Assembly (NCBI RefSeq): GCF_900107645.1
Contig: NZ_FNQN01000003.1
Span: 372,001 to 436,000, forward strand
Origin: Desulfuromusa kysingii
Lineage (GTDB): Bacteria; Desulfobacterota; Desulfuromonadia; Desulfuromonadales; Geopsychrobacteraceae
DNA length: 64,000 nt
Reading direction: 5' to 3'
Part shown: piece after piece, positions 46,211-53,806 of the stretch
Layout of the letters: every line of letters starts with the position of its first letter
Position numbering within the stretch: the stretch's first letter is position 1
Translations under genes and position numbers: made by a program
Notes under the pieces: model-generated
What the model saw: only the letters and a program-made list of their open reading frames with translations
What the model was told of the DNA's origin: nothing
Databases searched by the model: none

Positions 46211-46320
46211 TATCTGCTTGCATCTGCTTGCATCTGCTTGCATCTGCTTGCATCTGCTTGCATCTGCTTGCATCTGCTTGCATCTGCTTGCAAATGCTTG
46301 CAAATGCTTGCAAATGCTTA
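46211..46320. repeat. Eleven tandem 10-bp repeats
   Basis: TATCTGCTTG once, CATCTGCTTG seven times, then CAAATGCTTG twice and CAAATGCTTA, with no spacer. The 10-bp period equals one helical turn, so each unit faces the same side of the DNA. Frames cross the repeat on both strands but look like by-products. Iteron-like replication or partition site, or a slippage tract. Confidence 0.9.
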
Positions 46321-46324
46321 CACG

Positions 46325-46356
46325 AAAAAGACCCTCCAGTAAGTTCAGAGAGTCTT
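46325..46356. terminator. Bidirectional terminator-like hairpin
   Basis: AAAGACCCTCC and GAGAGTCTTT form an imperfect stem right of the tandem repeats, flanked by A/T runs on both sides. Confidence 0.4.
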
Positions 46357-46439
46357 TGAAATTTTATAAAAGAGAGTGATTGAATTAGCCTAGAAAAAGA
46401 TAGTAGACGGGTAACAATTTTTGAGACCCAATACTGAAG

Positions 46440-46470
46440 AAGCCCCGGCAATGGCTAGGGCTTTATTTTG
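46440..46470 (+). terminator. Terminator-like hairpin
   Basis: AAGCCC (46440-46445) pairs with GGGCTT (46458-46463), followed by TATTTT. No plus-strand gene ends nearby, so its user is unclear. Confidence 0.4.
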
Positions 46471-46526
46471 GTTACAAATTTAAAACTATATTTTTGGAAG
46501 TTCTAGTAAATATCCGCTAACCTCTG

Positions 46527-46790
46527 CTATGGCTGAATTCCAATCAGGTAGCCCTGTACATAAAAGGGAGATTCAGTGCGTCTTTGGGTCGGTGTATCGA
46601 AACAATGCGCTGATCTGTGTTCTAAATATTTTGTATTTGTTATACGGCTAGGCCATCCATGGATGTGGTCTTCACCGCAATAAGGGCAATAAACAGCAAT
46701 CTGGCAACAATTTGGACTGTCATTTGAGATATGTCCCCGCAGGATATGCAAGCCGGTTTTGGGGTCTATTTCTGAAAATAATTGTGTCAT
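46527..46790 (-). CDS. Small zinc-knuckle-like protein
   Basis: 87 residues. Contains EIDPKTGLHILRGHIS, then CCQIAVYCPYCGEDHIHGW and a later HRSAHCFDT, so several Cys/His pairs could hold a metal. Starts at the ATG at 46790 behind AAAGGAGAAGCC on the minus strand. No family recognised. A decayed copy lies at 50296-50560, which suggests the gene belongs to the element's repertoire. Confidence 0.55.
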   Translation of the reverse strand: MTQLFSEIDPKTGLHILRGHISNDSPNCCQIAVYCPYCGEDHIHGWPSRITNTKYLEHRSAHCFDTPTQRRTESPFYVQGYLIGIQP

Positions 46791-46863
46791 GGCTTCTCCT
46801 TTGTTTTTTCAAAGTTTAGAGCGACTCCATTGGCATGTGTAAACAGATAAAAACACGGCATTG

Positions 46864-46942
46864 CGACAGAATATGTCTCTTTTGTGCGGGATGTTGTGAT
46901 GTTAAGAAAGGTGATGAATATTCAGAGTGACATATTCTGTCG
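46864..46942. promoter_or_regulatory. 14-bp perfect inverted repeat upstream of a DUF2779 gene
   Basis: CGACAGAATATGTC (46864-46877) and GACATATTCTGTCG (46929-46942) are exact reverse complements, 51 bp apart, in the gap between two divergent genes. Each arm has a palindromic core (GACAgaatatGTC). They look like two operator copies for one dimeric regulator. Confidence 0.55.
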
Positions 46943-47016
46943 TGATTGCATGCTAAAAAATATAGACATGGAAAAAACTAAGAAACATTATTCATCTACA
47001 CCGATCAGGAGATTGA

Positions 47017-48507
47017 ATGTCTGATAAGTATTTCTTAAGTAAATCTCAATATGTGCGGGGGATGCAATGCGACAAGTCTCTTTACCTGTACAAATATCAT
47101 AAGGAATTGCGGGATGAGATCAGTAACGCTCAAAAGGCTGTTTTTGCCAGTGGAACAGATGTTGGAGTTCTGGCTCAGCAGCTTTTCCCTGACGGAGTAG
47201 AAGTCCCCTATGAAGGGATGTCGATTTCTGAGCAGGTACGAATGACAAGGGATGAAATTGCCAAAGGAACAAAAAACATCTACGAAGCTTCATTCGCGTT
47301 TGATGGCCTGTTTGTCAAAGTTGATATCCTGCACCATGGCGAAAATGGATGGGAACTTTACGAGGTGAAAAGCTCCACATCTGTAAAAACTGTTAACTAC
47401 CATGATGTTTCATTTCAGTTCTACGTCGTTGCTGGTGCTGGAATCCAGCTCAGCAAAGCCTGCCTTGTACATATCAATAACCAATATGTTCGCAATGGCG
47501 ATATTGAAGTTGACAAGCTCTTTACGTTCAACGATATGACCAACGATGTTTCCGGGATGCAGCACAACCTTCCGAACGTTATCACCAAAATGCGCAACAT
47601 GCTTGATGGAGATCAGCCCACTACAGATATCGGCCCTCACTGTTCTGATCCCTATGACTGCGACTTTCACGGCCATTGCTGGCAGCATATTCCAAAAGAT
47701 TCCATTTTTGACCTCCGTGGCCGTGGCGTTGACAAGTTTTCCTTCTATCAACGTGGCCTGATTGATTTTAAGGATATTCCTCTAAGCGAACTTAATAACA
47801 GCCAACGGTTTCAGGTGAAGATGCACCTGTCTAAGGGAGAGCAGATAGACGCGGATGGCATCCGAGATTTTCTTGATAGCTTGTGGTATCCGCTTTGTCA
47901 TTTCGATTTCGAAACCTTTATGTCGCCGGTTCCGCTACACGATGGAATGCGTCCATATCAGGCGATCCCCTTCCAGTATTCACTGCATATCCAAAGAGAA
48001 GAAGGTGCCCCTATTGAGCATTATGAATTTCTCGGGGAACCGAATATCGATCCCCGGCCGACCTTAATCAAGGCTATGTTGGCGCAAATTCCTGTAGATG
48101 CCTGCGTTCTTGCCTATAACATGGCTTTTGAAAAGACACGAATCAAAGAAATGAGCGAGGATTTTCCTGAATATGCTGAGGGTCTGAGCAATATTCATGG
48201 TCGGATCAGGGACTTGATTGTTCCGTTCCGAAAACGCTATGCCTATCGATGGCAACAGCATGGATCTAACTCGATTAAAAATGTTCTGCCTGCATTTATC
48301 CCAGATATGTCCTACCAAGATCTTGAGATATCCCATGGTGGTATGGCGATGGACGCTTATCACCTGATGTGTGCAGAAACGGATACGCAAAAGTTAAAAT
48401 CGCTGAGAAACAACCTGTTTAAGTATTGCGAGCGTGACACTGAGGCAATGGTCAAGTTGCTTCAGTGGTTGATGAAAGCCAAAAACACAGAGAATTTACT
48501 CTATTAA
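47017..48507 (+). CDS. DUF2779 protein, putative Fe-S/PD-(D/E)XK plus DEDD nuclease (copy 1)
   Basis: 496 residues. First half looks Cas4/AddB-like: C18, a YEVKS core (E116, K118), and C209, C215, C221 in HCSDPYDCDFHGHCW, which could hold an iron-sulfur cluster. Second half looks like a DEDD exonuclease: HFDFETF (D297, E299), AYNMAFEKTRI, and YCERDTEAMVK. It ends 16 bases before the endonuclease gene and is probably co-transcribed with it. A second, diverged copy lies at 61239. Function unproven; DNA processing or defence is inferred. Confidence 0.75.
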   Translation: MSDKYFLSKSQYVRGMQCDKSLYLYKYHKELRDEISNAQKAVFASGTDVGVLAQQLFPDGVEVPYEGMSISEQVRMTRDEIAKGTKNIYEASFAFDGLFVKVDILHHGENGWELYEVKSSTSVKTVNYHDVSFQFYVVAGAGIQLSKACLVHINNQYVRNGDIEVDKLFTFNDMTNDVSGMQHNLPNVITKMRNMLDGDQPTTDIGPHCSDPYDCDFHGHCWQHIPKDSIFDLRGRGVDKFSFYQRGLIDFKDIPLSELNNSQRFQVKMHLSKGEQIDADGIRDFLDSLWYPLCHFDFETFMSPVPLHDGMRPYQAIPFQYSLHIQREEGAPIEHYEFLGEPNIDPRPTLIKAMLAQIPVDACVLAYNMAFEKTRIKEMSEDFPEYAEGLSNIHGRIRDLIVPFRKRYAYRWQQHGSNSIKNVLPAFIPDMSYQDLEISHGGMAMDAYHLMCAETDTQKLKSLRNNLFKYCERDTEAMVKLLQWLMKAKNTENLLY

Positions 48508-48523
48508 AAAGGAAGGAAACTTA

Positions 48524-49411
48524 ATGGCTATTTCTAAAGATGAATATATACTTAGAAGCTTAAAAAAGATTTCTAAGAAAAAGTGGGAATTCTTTATAAT
48601 ATCACGACTATTGCATGGTCTTGATGATGATGAAATTGAATTTGTTACACAACAGCTAGTCAGACGCCCCGATGGTCGTCGGGCGCATACTGATTTGTAT
48701 TTTCCACAGTTTAATCTACATCTGGAAATTGATGAACCACACCACGAAAAACAGAAAGATGAAGACCGCAGACGTGAGCAAGATATTGTTAATATGACTG
48801 ATCATGTGGTTGAACGTATCACAGTCCCTGAAAGTCCAGATCTCGTAATAAAAACGGTCCGTCAAGAAGTAGATAGCTTTATAGAGCGAGTAATTAACCT
48901 GAAATCCGAATATAAAGCTAAAAAAAAGTTCATCCCTTGGGATTTTGAAAGTCGATATTCCTCTGAACCCGTTATAGCTCGAGGATATTTGTCAATCGAA
49001 GATAATGTCGTTTTTCGGACGCAAGTAGAAGCACTTAGATGCTTTGGGTTTAAAGGTAAAGGGTGGCAACGGGGGGCTTGGGTTGTCCCTAGGACACAGG
49101 ACATAATATGGTTTCCAAGGCTTTATCGGCACGGCATATGGGATAATGTACTTACGGCTGATGGACTGACAATTTATGAAAATGTAACTAAGGAGCATTA
49201 TGAAGAGGGAATACGCTCTATCGAAAAGCAAAGAGAAAGTAACTCCAAATATCCAAATAGAAAATATGTTGTCTTTGCTAAGGCAAAAGATGCATTGGGG
49301 TTTAACTTATTAAGATATGTTGGCACCTTCCTCTGGAACAAAGATGATAGCACCTGTGAAATGTTAAAGTTTGACCGAGTTAGTTCTGAGGAGTCAATTC
49401 ATCCCGCATAA
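48524..49411 (+). CDS. Vsr-like endonuclease, AbaSI/PvuRts1I-type candidate
   Basis: 295 residues. N-terminal PD-(D/E)XK core of the Vsr kind: RAHTDLYFP (D57), LHLEIDEPHH (E68, D70, H73-H74), DRRREQDI. C-terminal part (YVVFAKAKDALGFNLLRYVG, FLWNKDDSTCE) resembles an SRA/PUA-like modified-base reader. That order is the one of the AbaSI/PvuRts1I enzymes, which cut DNA carrying hydroxymethylated or glucosylated cytosine. AAGGAAGG precedes the ATG. Confidence 0.6.
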   Translation: MAISKDEYILRSLKKISKKKWEFFIISRLLHGLDDDEIEFVTQQLVRRPDGRRAHTDLYFPQFNLHLEIDEPHHEKQKDEDRRREQDIVNMTDHVVERITVPESPDLVIKTVRQEVDSFIERVINLKSEYKAKKKFIPWDFESRYSSEPVIARGYLSIEDNVVFRTQVEALRCFGFKGKGWQRGAWVVPRTQDIIWFPRLYRHGIWDNVLTADGLTIYENVTKEHYEEGIRSIEKQRESNSKYPNRKYVVFAKAKDALGFNLLRYVGTFLWNKDDSTCEMLKFDRVSSEESIHPA

Positions 49412-49500
49412 AACATATAATTACGAGAGAGCTAGTGAGGTAGCCCGTTTGCACTTCACTGGTTGTAGTATTACAAGCCAAAAGCATGAAGGAGGTAATA

Positions 49501-49752
49501 ATGTCTGACAAAGTAGATAACAACAGTACCGAAGGAGATAAAAATTCTGGTTCAAGGAAAAAAAGGGACACAGTCATATTGAATGGTAAGGAAGTAGACT
49601 CTCGTGAACTCAAGTGGCTTGGTTTTGGTAGCAAAGAGATATCTGATAAGCTCAATAGAGCTGTCAAGTCTGGAAAGCTGGAAATGGATTATGTTGACCA
49701 CCCAGTGGTAAAACAGTTAATACCGGACAAGAACATACAAAACGACAAATAA
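49501..49752 (+). CDS. Small hypothetical protein
   Basis: 83 residues; perfect AAGGAGG 5-6 bases upstream of ATG 49501. Polar N terminus (DNNSTEGDKNSGSRKKRD), then LNGKEVDSRELKWLGFGSKE and EMDYVDHPVVKQL. No family recognised. It follows the endonuclease by 89 bases. Confidence 0.55.
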   Translation: MSDKVDNNSTEGDKNSGSRKKRDTVILNGKEVDSRELKWLGFGSKEISDKLNRAVKSGKLEMDYVDHPVVKQLIPDKNIQNDK

Positions 49753-49793
49753 TGTGAAAGTGTCTCGACTTGATCTGACAATTACCAAGAGCC

Positions 49794-50295
49794 TGTAAAG
49801 TACTTTGTGTAAATGGCCCGCCGGTCAGAGTTGCGGCATCCGCTCTTCAGACATAATTGAAAACTGATTCAGTGCCGATCGCCAATGGTGGATCGGCATT
49901 GTCCATTTTTTTAGATATTTTGTAACGCCAAGTACATTAACCTGATCATCGATTCATCGTTGGGAAACGATCCCCGGTTTTTCGTCACTTTACGTAGCAA
50001 CATATTAACGCTATTCAATAGCGTTGGTCGTGTAAATCTCCTTGCGAATATCTGGCGGATAGGAGAACAGGGGCGTAATCCGTTCCAAGTTGTTCCGTCA
50101 AGACTTGCCGATGGTCGGATGGCTACCGTTCCATTTTTGCTCGAATAGTTCAGGATGATATTCTGCTTCTTCGAGGTTTGCAGCTGAGTAAATAGACTTC
50201 AAATCGGTAGCAACATTTTTACGTTGCATCCACGAAACATAGTTCAGACTGTGGCGCACCATGTGAACAATACAGAGTGGAACTTGGGTGTTTCG
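49794..50295 (-). mobile_element. IS256-family fragment
   Basis: Begins at TGTAAAG (49794), which matches the terminal repeat at 51439 of the longer copy, and runs into degraded transposase sequence. One minus-strand frame gives KKWTMPIHHWRSALNQFSIM and SEERMPQL, the normal C-terminal end of the transposase. Homology stops near 50295, so only the 3' part of the element remains. Confidence 0.75.
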
Positions 50296-50560
50296 ATTAA
50301 GTTTGGATTATTCCGTATATATCTAATAAGATACCCGCGTGAATAAAGAGGTGATTCAGTTCGTTTCCAGTCTGTGTATCAAAGCAATGGGTCAATCTGT
50401 GCTCTAAGTATTTTGGATTTGCTGATCGGAGAAGCCATCCAGAATGTGGTTTTGGTCGCAGTAAGGACAGTAAACAGAAATTTGGCAGCAGTCTGGCTTG
50501 TCATCTAAAATATGGCCACGCAAAATGTGGAGGCCGGTTTTGGGGTCAATCTCTAAAGGT
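50296..50560 (-). pseudogene. Decayed copy of the 87-residue zinc-knuckle-like gene
   Basis: Minus-strand reading gives LEIDPKTGLHILRGHIL, CCQISVYCPYCDQNH, and after a frameshift YLEHRLTHCFDTQTGNE. It parallels the intact gene at 46527-46790 nearly throughout but has lost its start and frame. Confidence 0.75.
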
Positions 50561-50725
50561 ACTTACATACTTAAATGAATACAACACCAGTGTGATTTAA
50601 TATGTTTCACTTGTTTGGTATGTCTCAATAGCAAATGATAAAAACTCCAAAGCTGAAGGGGGAGTCGCAATTGGTCATTTGAAAATTCATACTTAGACTG
50701 ATTTACTACTCTGATAGGAGAATAT

Positions 50726-51316
50726 ATGATTACTGTTGATAGGAAAAAATTTGAATTGATTAAGTCTAAATACGGGGATTGTTCAAGTTGGGCAGTATGG
50801 GACGAGGCGAGTGATAGGCCAAAGTCAAATGTTGGAAACCTTGAAATTCTTGATCCCGACAAGAATGACCAACTATTGGGGTTGTTAAATCCCAACGTTG
50901 TGATGGTTGGTCTAAATATTTCAGGTCCAATAAGAATTCCTCTTGGAAACTTCCATTCAAGTTCCTCTTCTGCACAGGATTACAAAATTCGGTATGCATT
51001 CCAAGACACACCATTCTGGGGTGCCTACATGACAGATATCATAAAAGACTTTGAGGACAAGATATCTGGAAACGTAAGATCATATTTGAAAAAGAACCCA
51101 TCTTTTGTAAGCGAGAATATCCAAATTTTCCACCAAGAATTAAGAGATTTAGAGGTGAAAACCCCACTCATTATTGCTTTTGGGGATCTTACTTATGAAA
51201 TTTTGACGGATAATTTGAGCTCTAGTCACAATATTAAAAAAGTCACACATTGCAGCTATTACACCATTGGAAAAGAAAAATATAGAGATGACGTTTCTCT
51301 GAAACTTTCCAGTTAA
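50726..51316 (+). CDS. Uracil-DNA-glycosylase-like fold protein (tentative)
   Basis: 196 residues; a TAGGAG site precedes the ATG. NPNVVMVGLNIS near residue 55, FWGAYMTDIIKDFED near 94, and LIIAFGDLTYEIL near 146 recall the UDG superfamily pattern (strand-loop motif, aromatic segment, late strand). Catalytic residues cannot be assigned. Lies between the two IS256 copies, so it may be cargo. Confidence 0.4.
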   Translation: MITVDRKKFELIKSKYGDCSSWAVWDEASDRPKSNVGNLEILDPDKNDQLLGLLNPNVVMVGLNISGPIRIPLGNFHSSSSSAQDYKIRYAFQDTPFWGAYMTDIIKDFEDKISGNVRSYLKKNPSFVSENIQIFHQELRDLEVKTPLIIAFGDLTYEILTDNLSSSHNIKKVTHCSYYTIGKEKYRDDVSLKLSS

Positions 51317-51438
51317 TGGTCTGATTTATTGAAAACTCGAATCTGATTCAAAATGTAGGTGAAAATGCAGTCATAAATATATATTAGCACTGTCTGAATT
51401 CCCTACATTTCCTGATTTATTGGGTGCGAACCAGAGCT

Positions 51439-52627
51439 TGTAAGGTATTTTGTGTAAATGGCCCGCCGGTCAGAGTTGCGGCCTCCCATAACCAATCTTT
51501 GAGATATTCTGCAATGCCAAGTACAGCAGCTTGATCATTGATTCACCATTGGGGAACGAACCCCGATTCTTCGTCACCTTACACAGCGACATGTTGACCG
51601 ACTCAATAGCGTTGGTCGTGTAGATCGCTTTGCGAATATCTGGTGGATAGGAAAACAGTGGCGTTATCCGGTCCCAGTTGTTCCGCCAAGACTTACCGAT
51701 GGTCGGAGCAGAGTAAATTGCCTTCAGGTCAGCGGCAACTTCCTTGCGCTGCTTCCAGGATACATAGTTCAGGCTGTGGCGCACCATATGGACGATGCAG
51801 AGCTGAACTTGCGTATCAGGAAAAACCGTCTCGATGGCTTCGGGGAACCCCTTGAGGTCATCGACACAAGCGAGAAAAATATCATTCACACCACGGTCCT
51901 TCAGCTCAGTCACAACCAGAAGCCAGAACTTGGCTCCTTCGGTCTCAGTGGTCCATATCCCGAGAACTTGCTTAAGCCCGTCCATGTTGACACCAACCGC
52001 CAGATAGACGGCTTTGTTGATGACTCTATTGTCCTAACGGACTTTAACTCGGATCGCATCAAGGTAAACAATCGGCCAGACTTCATCCAACGGTCTATTC
52101 TGCCAGAGGTTGATCTCTTCCTGAACGGCCTTGGTCACCTGCGAGACCAGCGTCGGTAAAATATCAACACCATACACCTCTTTCAGGTGCGCCAGAATAT
52201 CGCGGGCGGTCATGCCTCTGGCATACAGGGCGATAATCTTATCATCGAACCCGGTGAAGCGACTCTGCCCCTTTGGGAGAATAACCGGTTCAAAACTAGA
52301 ATCACAGTCACGGGGGACGGTAATGTCGAGATTGCCGAACTCCCCCTTAACTTTCTTCTGGTAACTGCCGTTTCGGGCATGACCGGTTTTATTGTTCGAG
52401 GGAGCGTTCTTCTCATAGCCAAGATGGTCGGTTATCTCGGCCTGCATGGCTCGCTCCAGCAGTTGTTTGGTCAGTTGTTTCAGTAGTAGCCTGGTTTCCT
52501 CGATAAGATCTTCAGGATTCTTGTAATCCTTCATCAGGGTATCGAGCAAATCTTTGGGTATGGTCATCAGTGCCTCCAGTGGTTACAGGTTGTAACCGAC
52601 TGAGACCATTTTCACAAAGTTTTTTAC
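51439..52627 (-). mobile_element. IS256-family element (damaged)
   Basis: 1.19 kb. Ends TGTAAGGTATTTTGTG (51439) and the inverse of ACAAAGTTTTTTACA (to 52627) are imperfect inverted repeats. The transposase inside carries an in-frame stop and a C-terminal deletion. Same orientation as the fragment at 49794. Confidence 0.85.
51470..52567 (-). pseudogene. IS256 transposase with in-frame TAG
   Basis: The ATG at 52567 opens IPKDLLDTLMKDYKNPEDLI and runs to YLDAIRVKVR, a TAG (52034-52036), then continues in the same frame with DNRVINKAVYLAVGVN to KVTKNRGSFPNG. Catalytic DDE positions are visible (YLDA, CVDDLKGF, NAIESVN). The tail is altered to SKIGYGRPQL, having lost about 75 bases that the other copy keeps. 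Confidence 0.85.
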
Positions 52628-52783
52628 ACCCTCCTTATTGATCTTGGTGAAAAAACCGATCATGCAATAGAGAAGCTGCTGGTTTCTGCTAGCGCAATAA
52701 GAACAACTGATCCTTCGAGGTTGAAAAGACATGAGGTGATTCCATTCCTCTGGGTGTTGGATGACTCGATGAGCAACCAAGAT

Positions 52784-53344
52784 TTAAACACCGACATTGT
52801 TTACATCAAAAAGATTGGATGTTGAAATAAATTGGATGCTGTAATCAGACAAGGACATGTTTGGTGTTATGTCTGATACCGTTAAATTGCTAAAATCTGA
52901 AAGCTGAGGATTGTAGTAGGTTGGAACGAAGACATCTCCCTGTCTTATGAATATCACGGCATCTATTGCTCGTCCGGAAATGAGAAGATATCCGCTATCT
53001 TTGACTTGAGTGTCAACCGATTTAAGGTACTGCTCAGCTTGAGCCTTTTTTGCCTTAAATTCGTAATATAAATCGCTCATGCAGAAGACTGTGTCGAATA
53101 TCTCGGGCAAATAAGGCGGGTTGTAGCCATCTGCAACTAGGAAGCATGCCCTATCATTTAGCGGTGGTCCTTCTGAGATAGATTTAAAGTCTACATCAAC
53201 CGCAATGATGTTGCTTGCCGGATAAATCGATTGCAATTCACTGGTTGTTTCGCCCCATGAAAAGCCGATCTCGAGCATCAGTCCACTCTCAATCAGTGGT
53301 AGGTTGCCTGAAACCTTTTTTCGACCCGTCCGAAGTAAGACCAT
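52784..53344 (-). CDS. Small class I SAM-dependent methyltransferase
   Basis: 186 residues. LMLEIGFSWGETTSEL is an atypical motif I (G-F-S-W-G), IIAVDVDF the acidic end of strand 2, and FDTVFCMSDLYYEF the motif IV region. Substrate unknown. It begins 27 bases after the PGDYG gene and is the last gene of the minus-strand operon starting at 58786. A catalytic role within the system is possible, as is a passenger. Confidence 0.6.
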   Translation of the reverse strand: MVLLRTGRKKVSGNLPLIESGLMLEIGFSWGETTSELQSIYPASNIIAVDVDFKSISEGPPLNDRACFLVADGYNPPYLPEIFDTVFCMSDLYYEFKAKKAQAEQYLKSVDTQVKDSGYLLISGRAIDAVIFIRQGDVFVPTYYNPQLSDFSNLTVSDITPNMSLSDYSIQFISTSNLFDVNNVGV

Positions 53345-53371
53345 GAAAGTGAGTGGTAAGAGGTCAAAGAA

Positions 53372-53797
53372 CTATTTCTCAGTAACGGGCTCATAGGTTT
53401 CGTAGAAAATCTCAGCTTTCACAACCCCATAGTCACCTGGGCTGTATTCGATTATCCAGTCTCCAGGTTGTACCTGTAATAGGTCGTTTTGTTCACCTAC
53501 TGCTATCTCTATTGCTTCACTTGCCTGTAGAGCAAATACCGATGCAGGCTTCTTGGTATAGTGACCGGAGTTACCCATTTCGAGAGGGGGCACTGGCCGG
53601 TAGGCTGAGAAAAACTTGTCTCGTTCAACAGGCCAGGTATCCCCATGGTTTCCAGTGAGTATTGCGTCGCCTGCTTGATAGCGGACTGATCCCTCCAGTG
53701 TTTTACAAACTCCCTCCTTATCAGCAAAATCAACATTTACTGGGATCGGTCGTTTGAGTACGCGGATGGCATGTGGGTGGGACGCAAGATCTATCAA
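53372..53797 (-). CDS. PGDYG-motif protein
   Basis: 141 residues. SPGDYGVVKAEIFYETYEPV near the C terminus carries the motif that names the family (PF14083). The first half contains a related unit (YQAGDAILTGNHGDTWPVER, FFSAYRPV), so the protein looks like an internal duplication of one beta-rich fold. Function unknown; family members have been noted near SLOG and other nucleotide-signalling domains. It starts 10 bases after the SLOG gene ends. Confidence 0.75.
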   Translation of the reverse strand: MIDLASHPHAIRVLKRPIPVNVDFADKEGVCKTLEGSVRYQAGDAILTGNHGDTWPVERDKFFSAYRPVPPLEMGNSGHYTKKPASVFALQASEAIEIAVGEQNDLLQVQPGDWIIEYSPGDYGVVKAEIFYETYEPVTEK

Positions 53798-53806
53798 TTA
53801 AGACCC

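Noticed and set aside
46211-46320. CRISPR array
   Set aside because: Units are contiguous 10-mers without spacers and no cas genes are present.
45969-46451. 160-residue minus-strand frame containing a repeated CKQMQADASR unit
   Set aside because: It is produced by the 10-bp tandem repeat, which stays open on both strands; there is no ribosome site and the flanks read as low-complexity sequence.
47410-47751. Minus-strand frames opposite the two DUF2779 genes
   Set aside because: Shadows of the conserved coding sequence; both copies produce similar antisense frames only because the sense proteins are homologous.
52583-52780. 65-residue minus-strand frame with CSYC motif
   Set aside because: Crosses the IS256 end into flanking DNA, so it cannot be an ancestral gene; at most a remnant.
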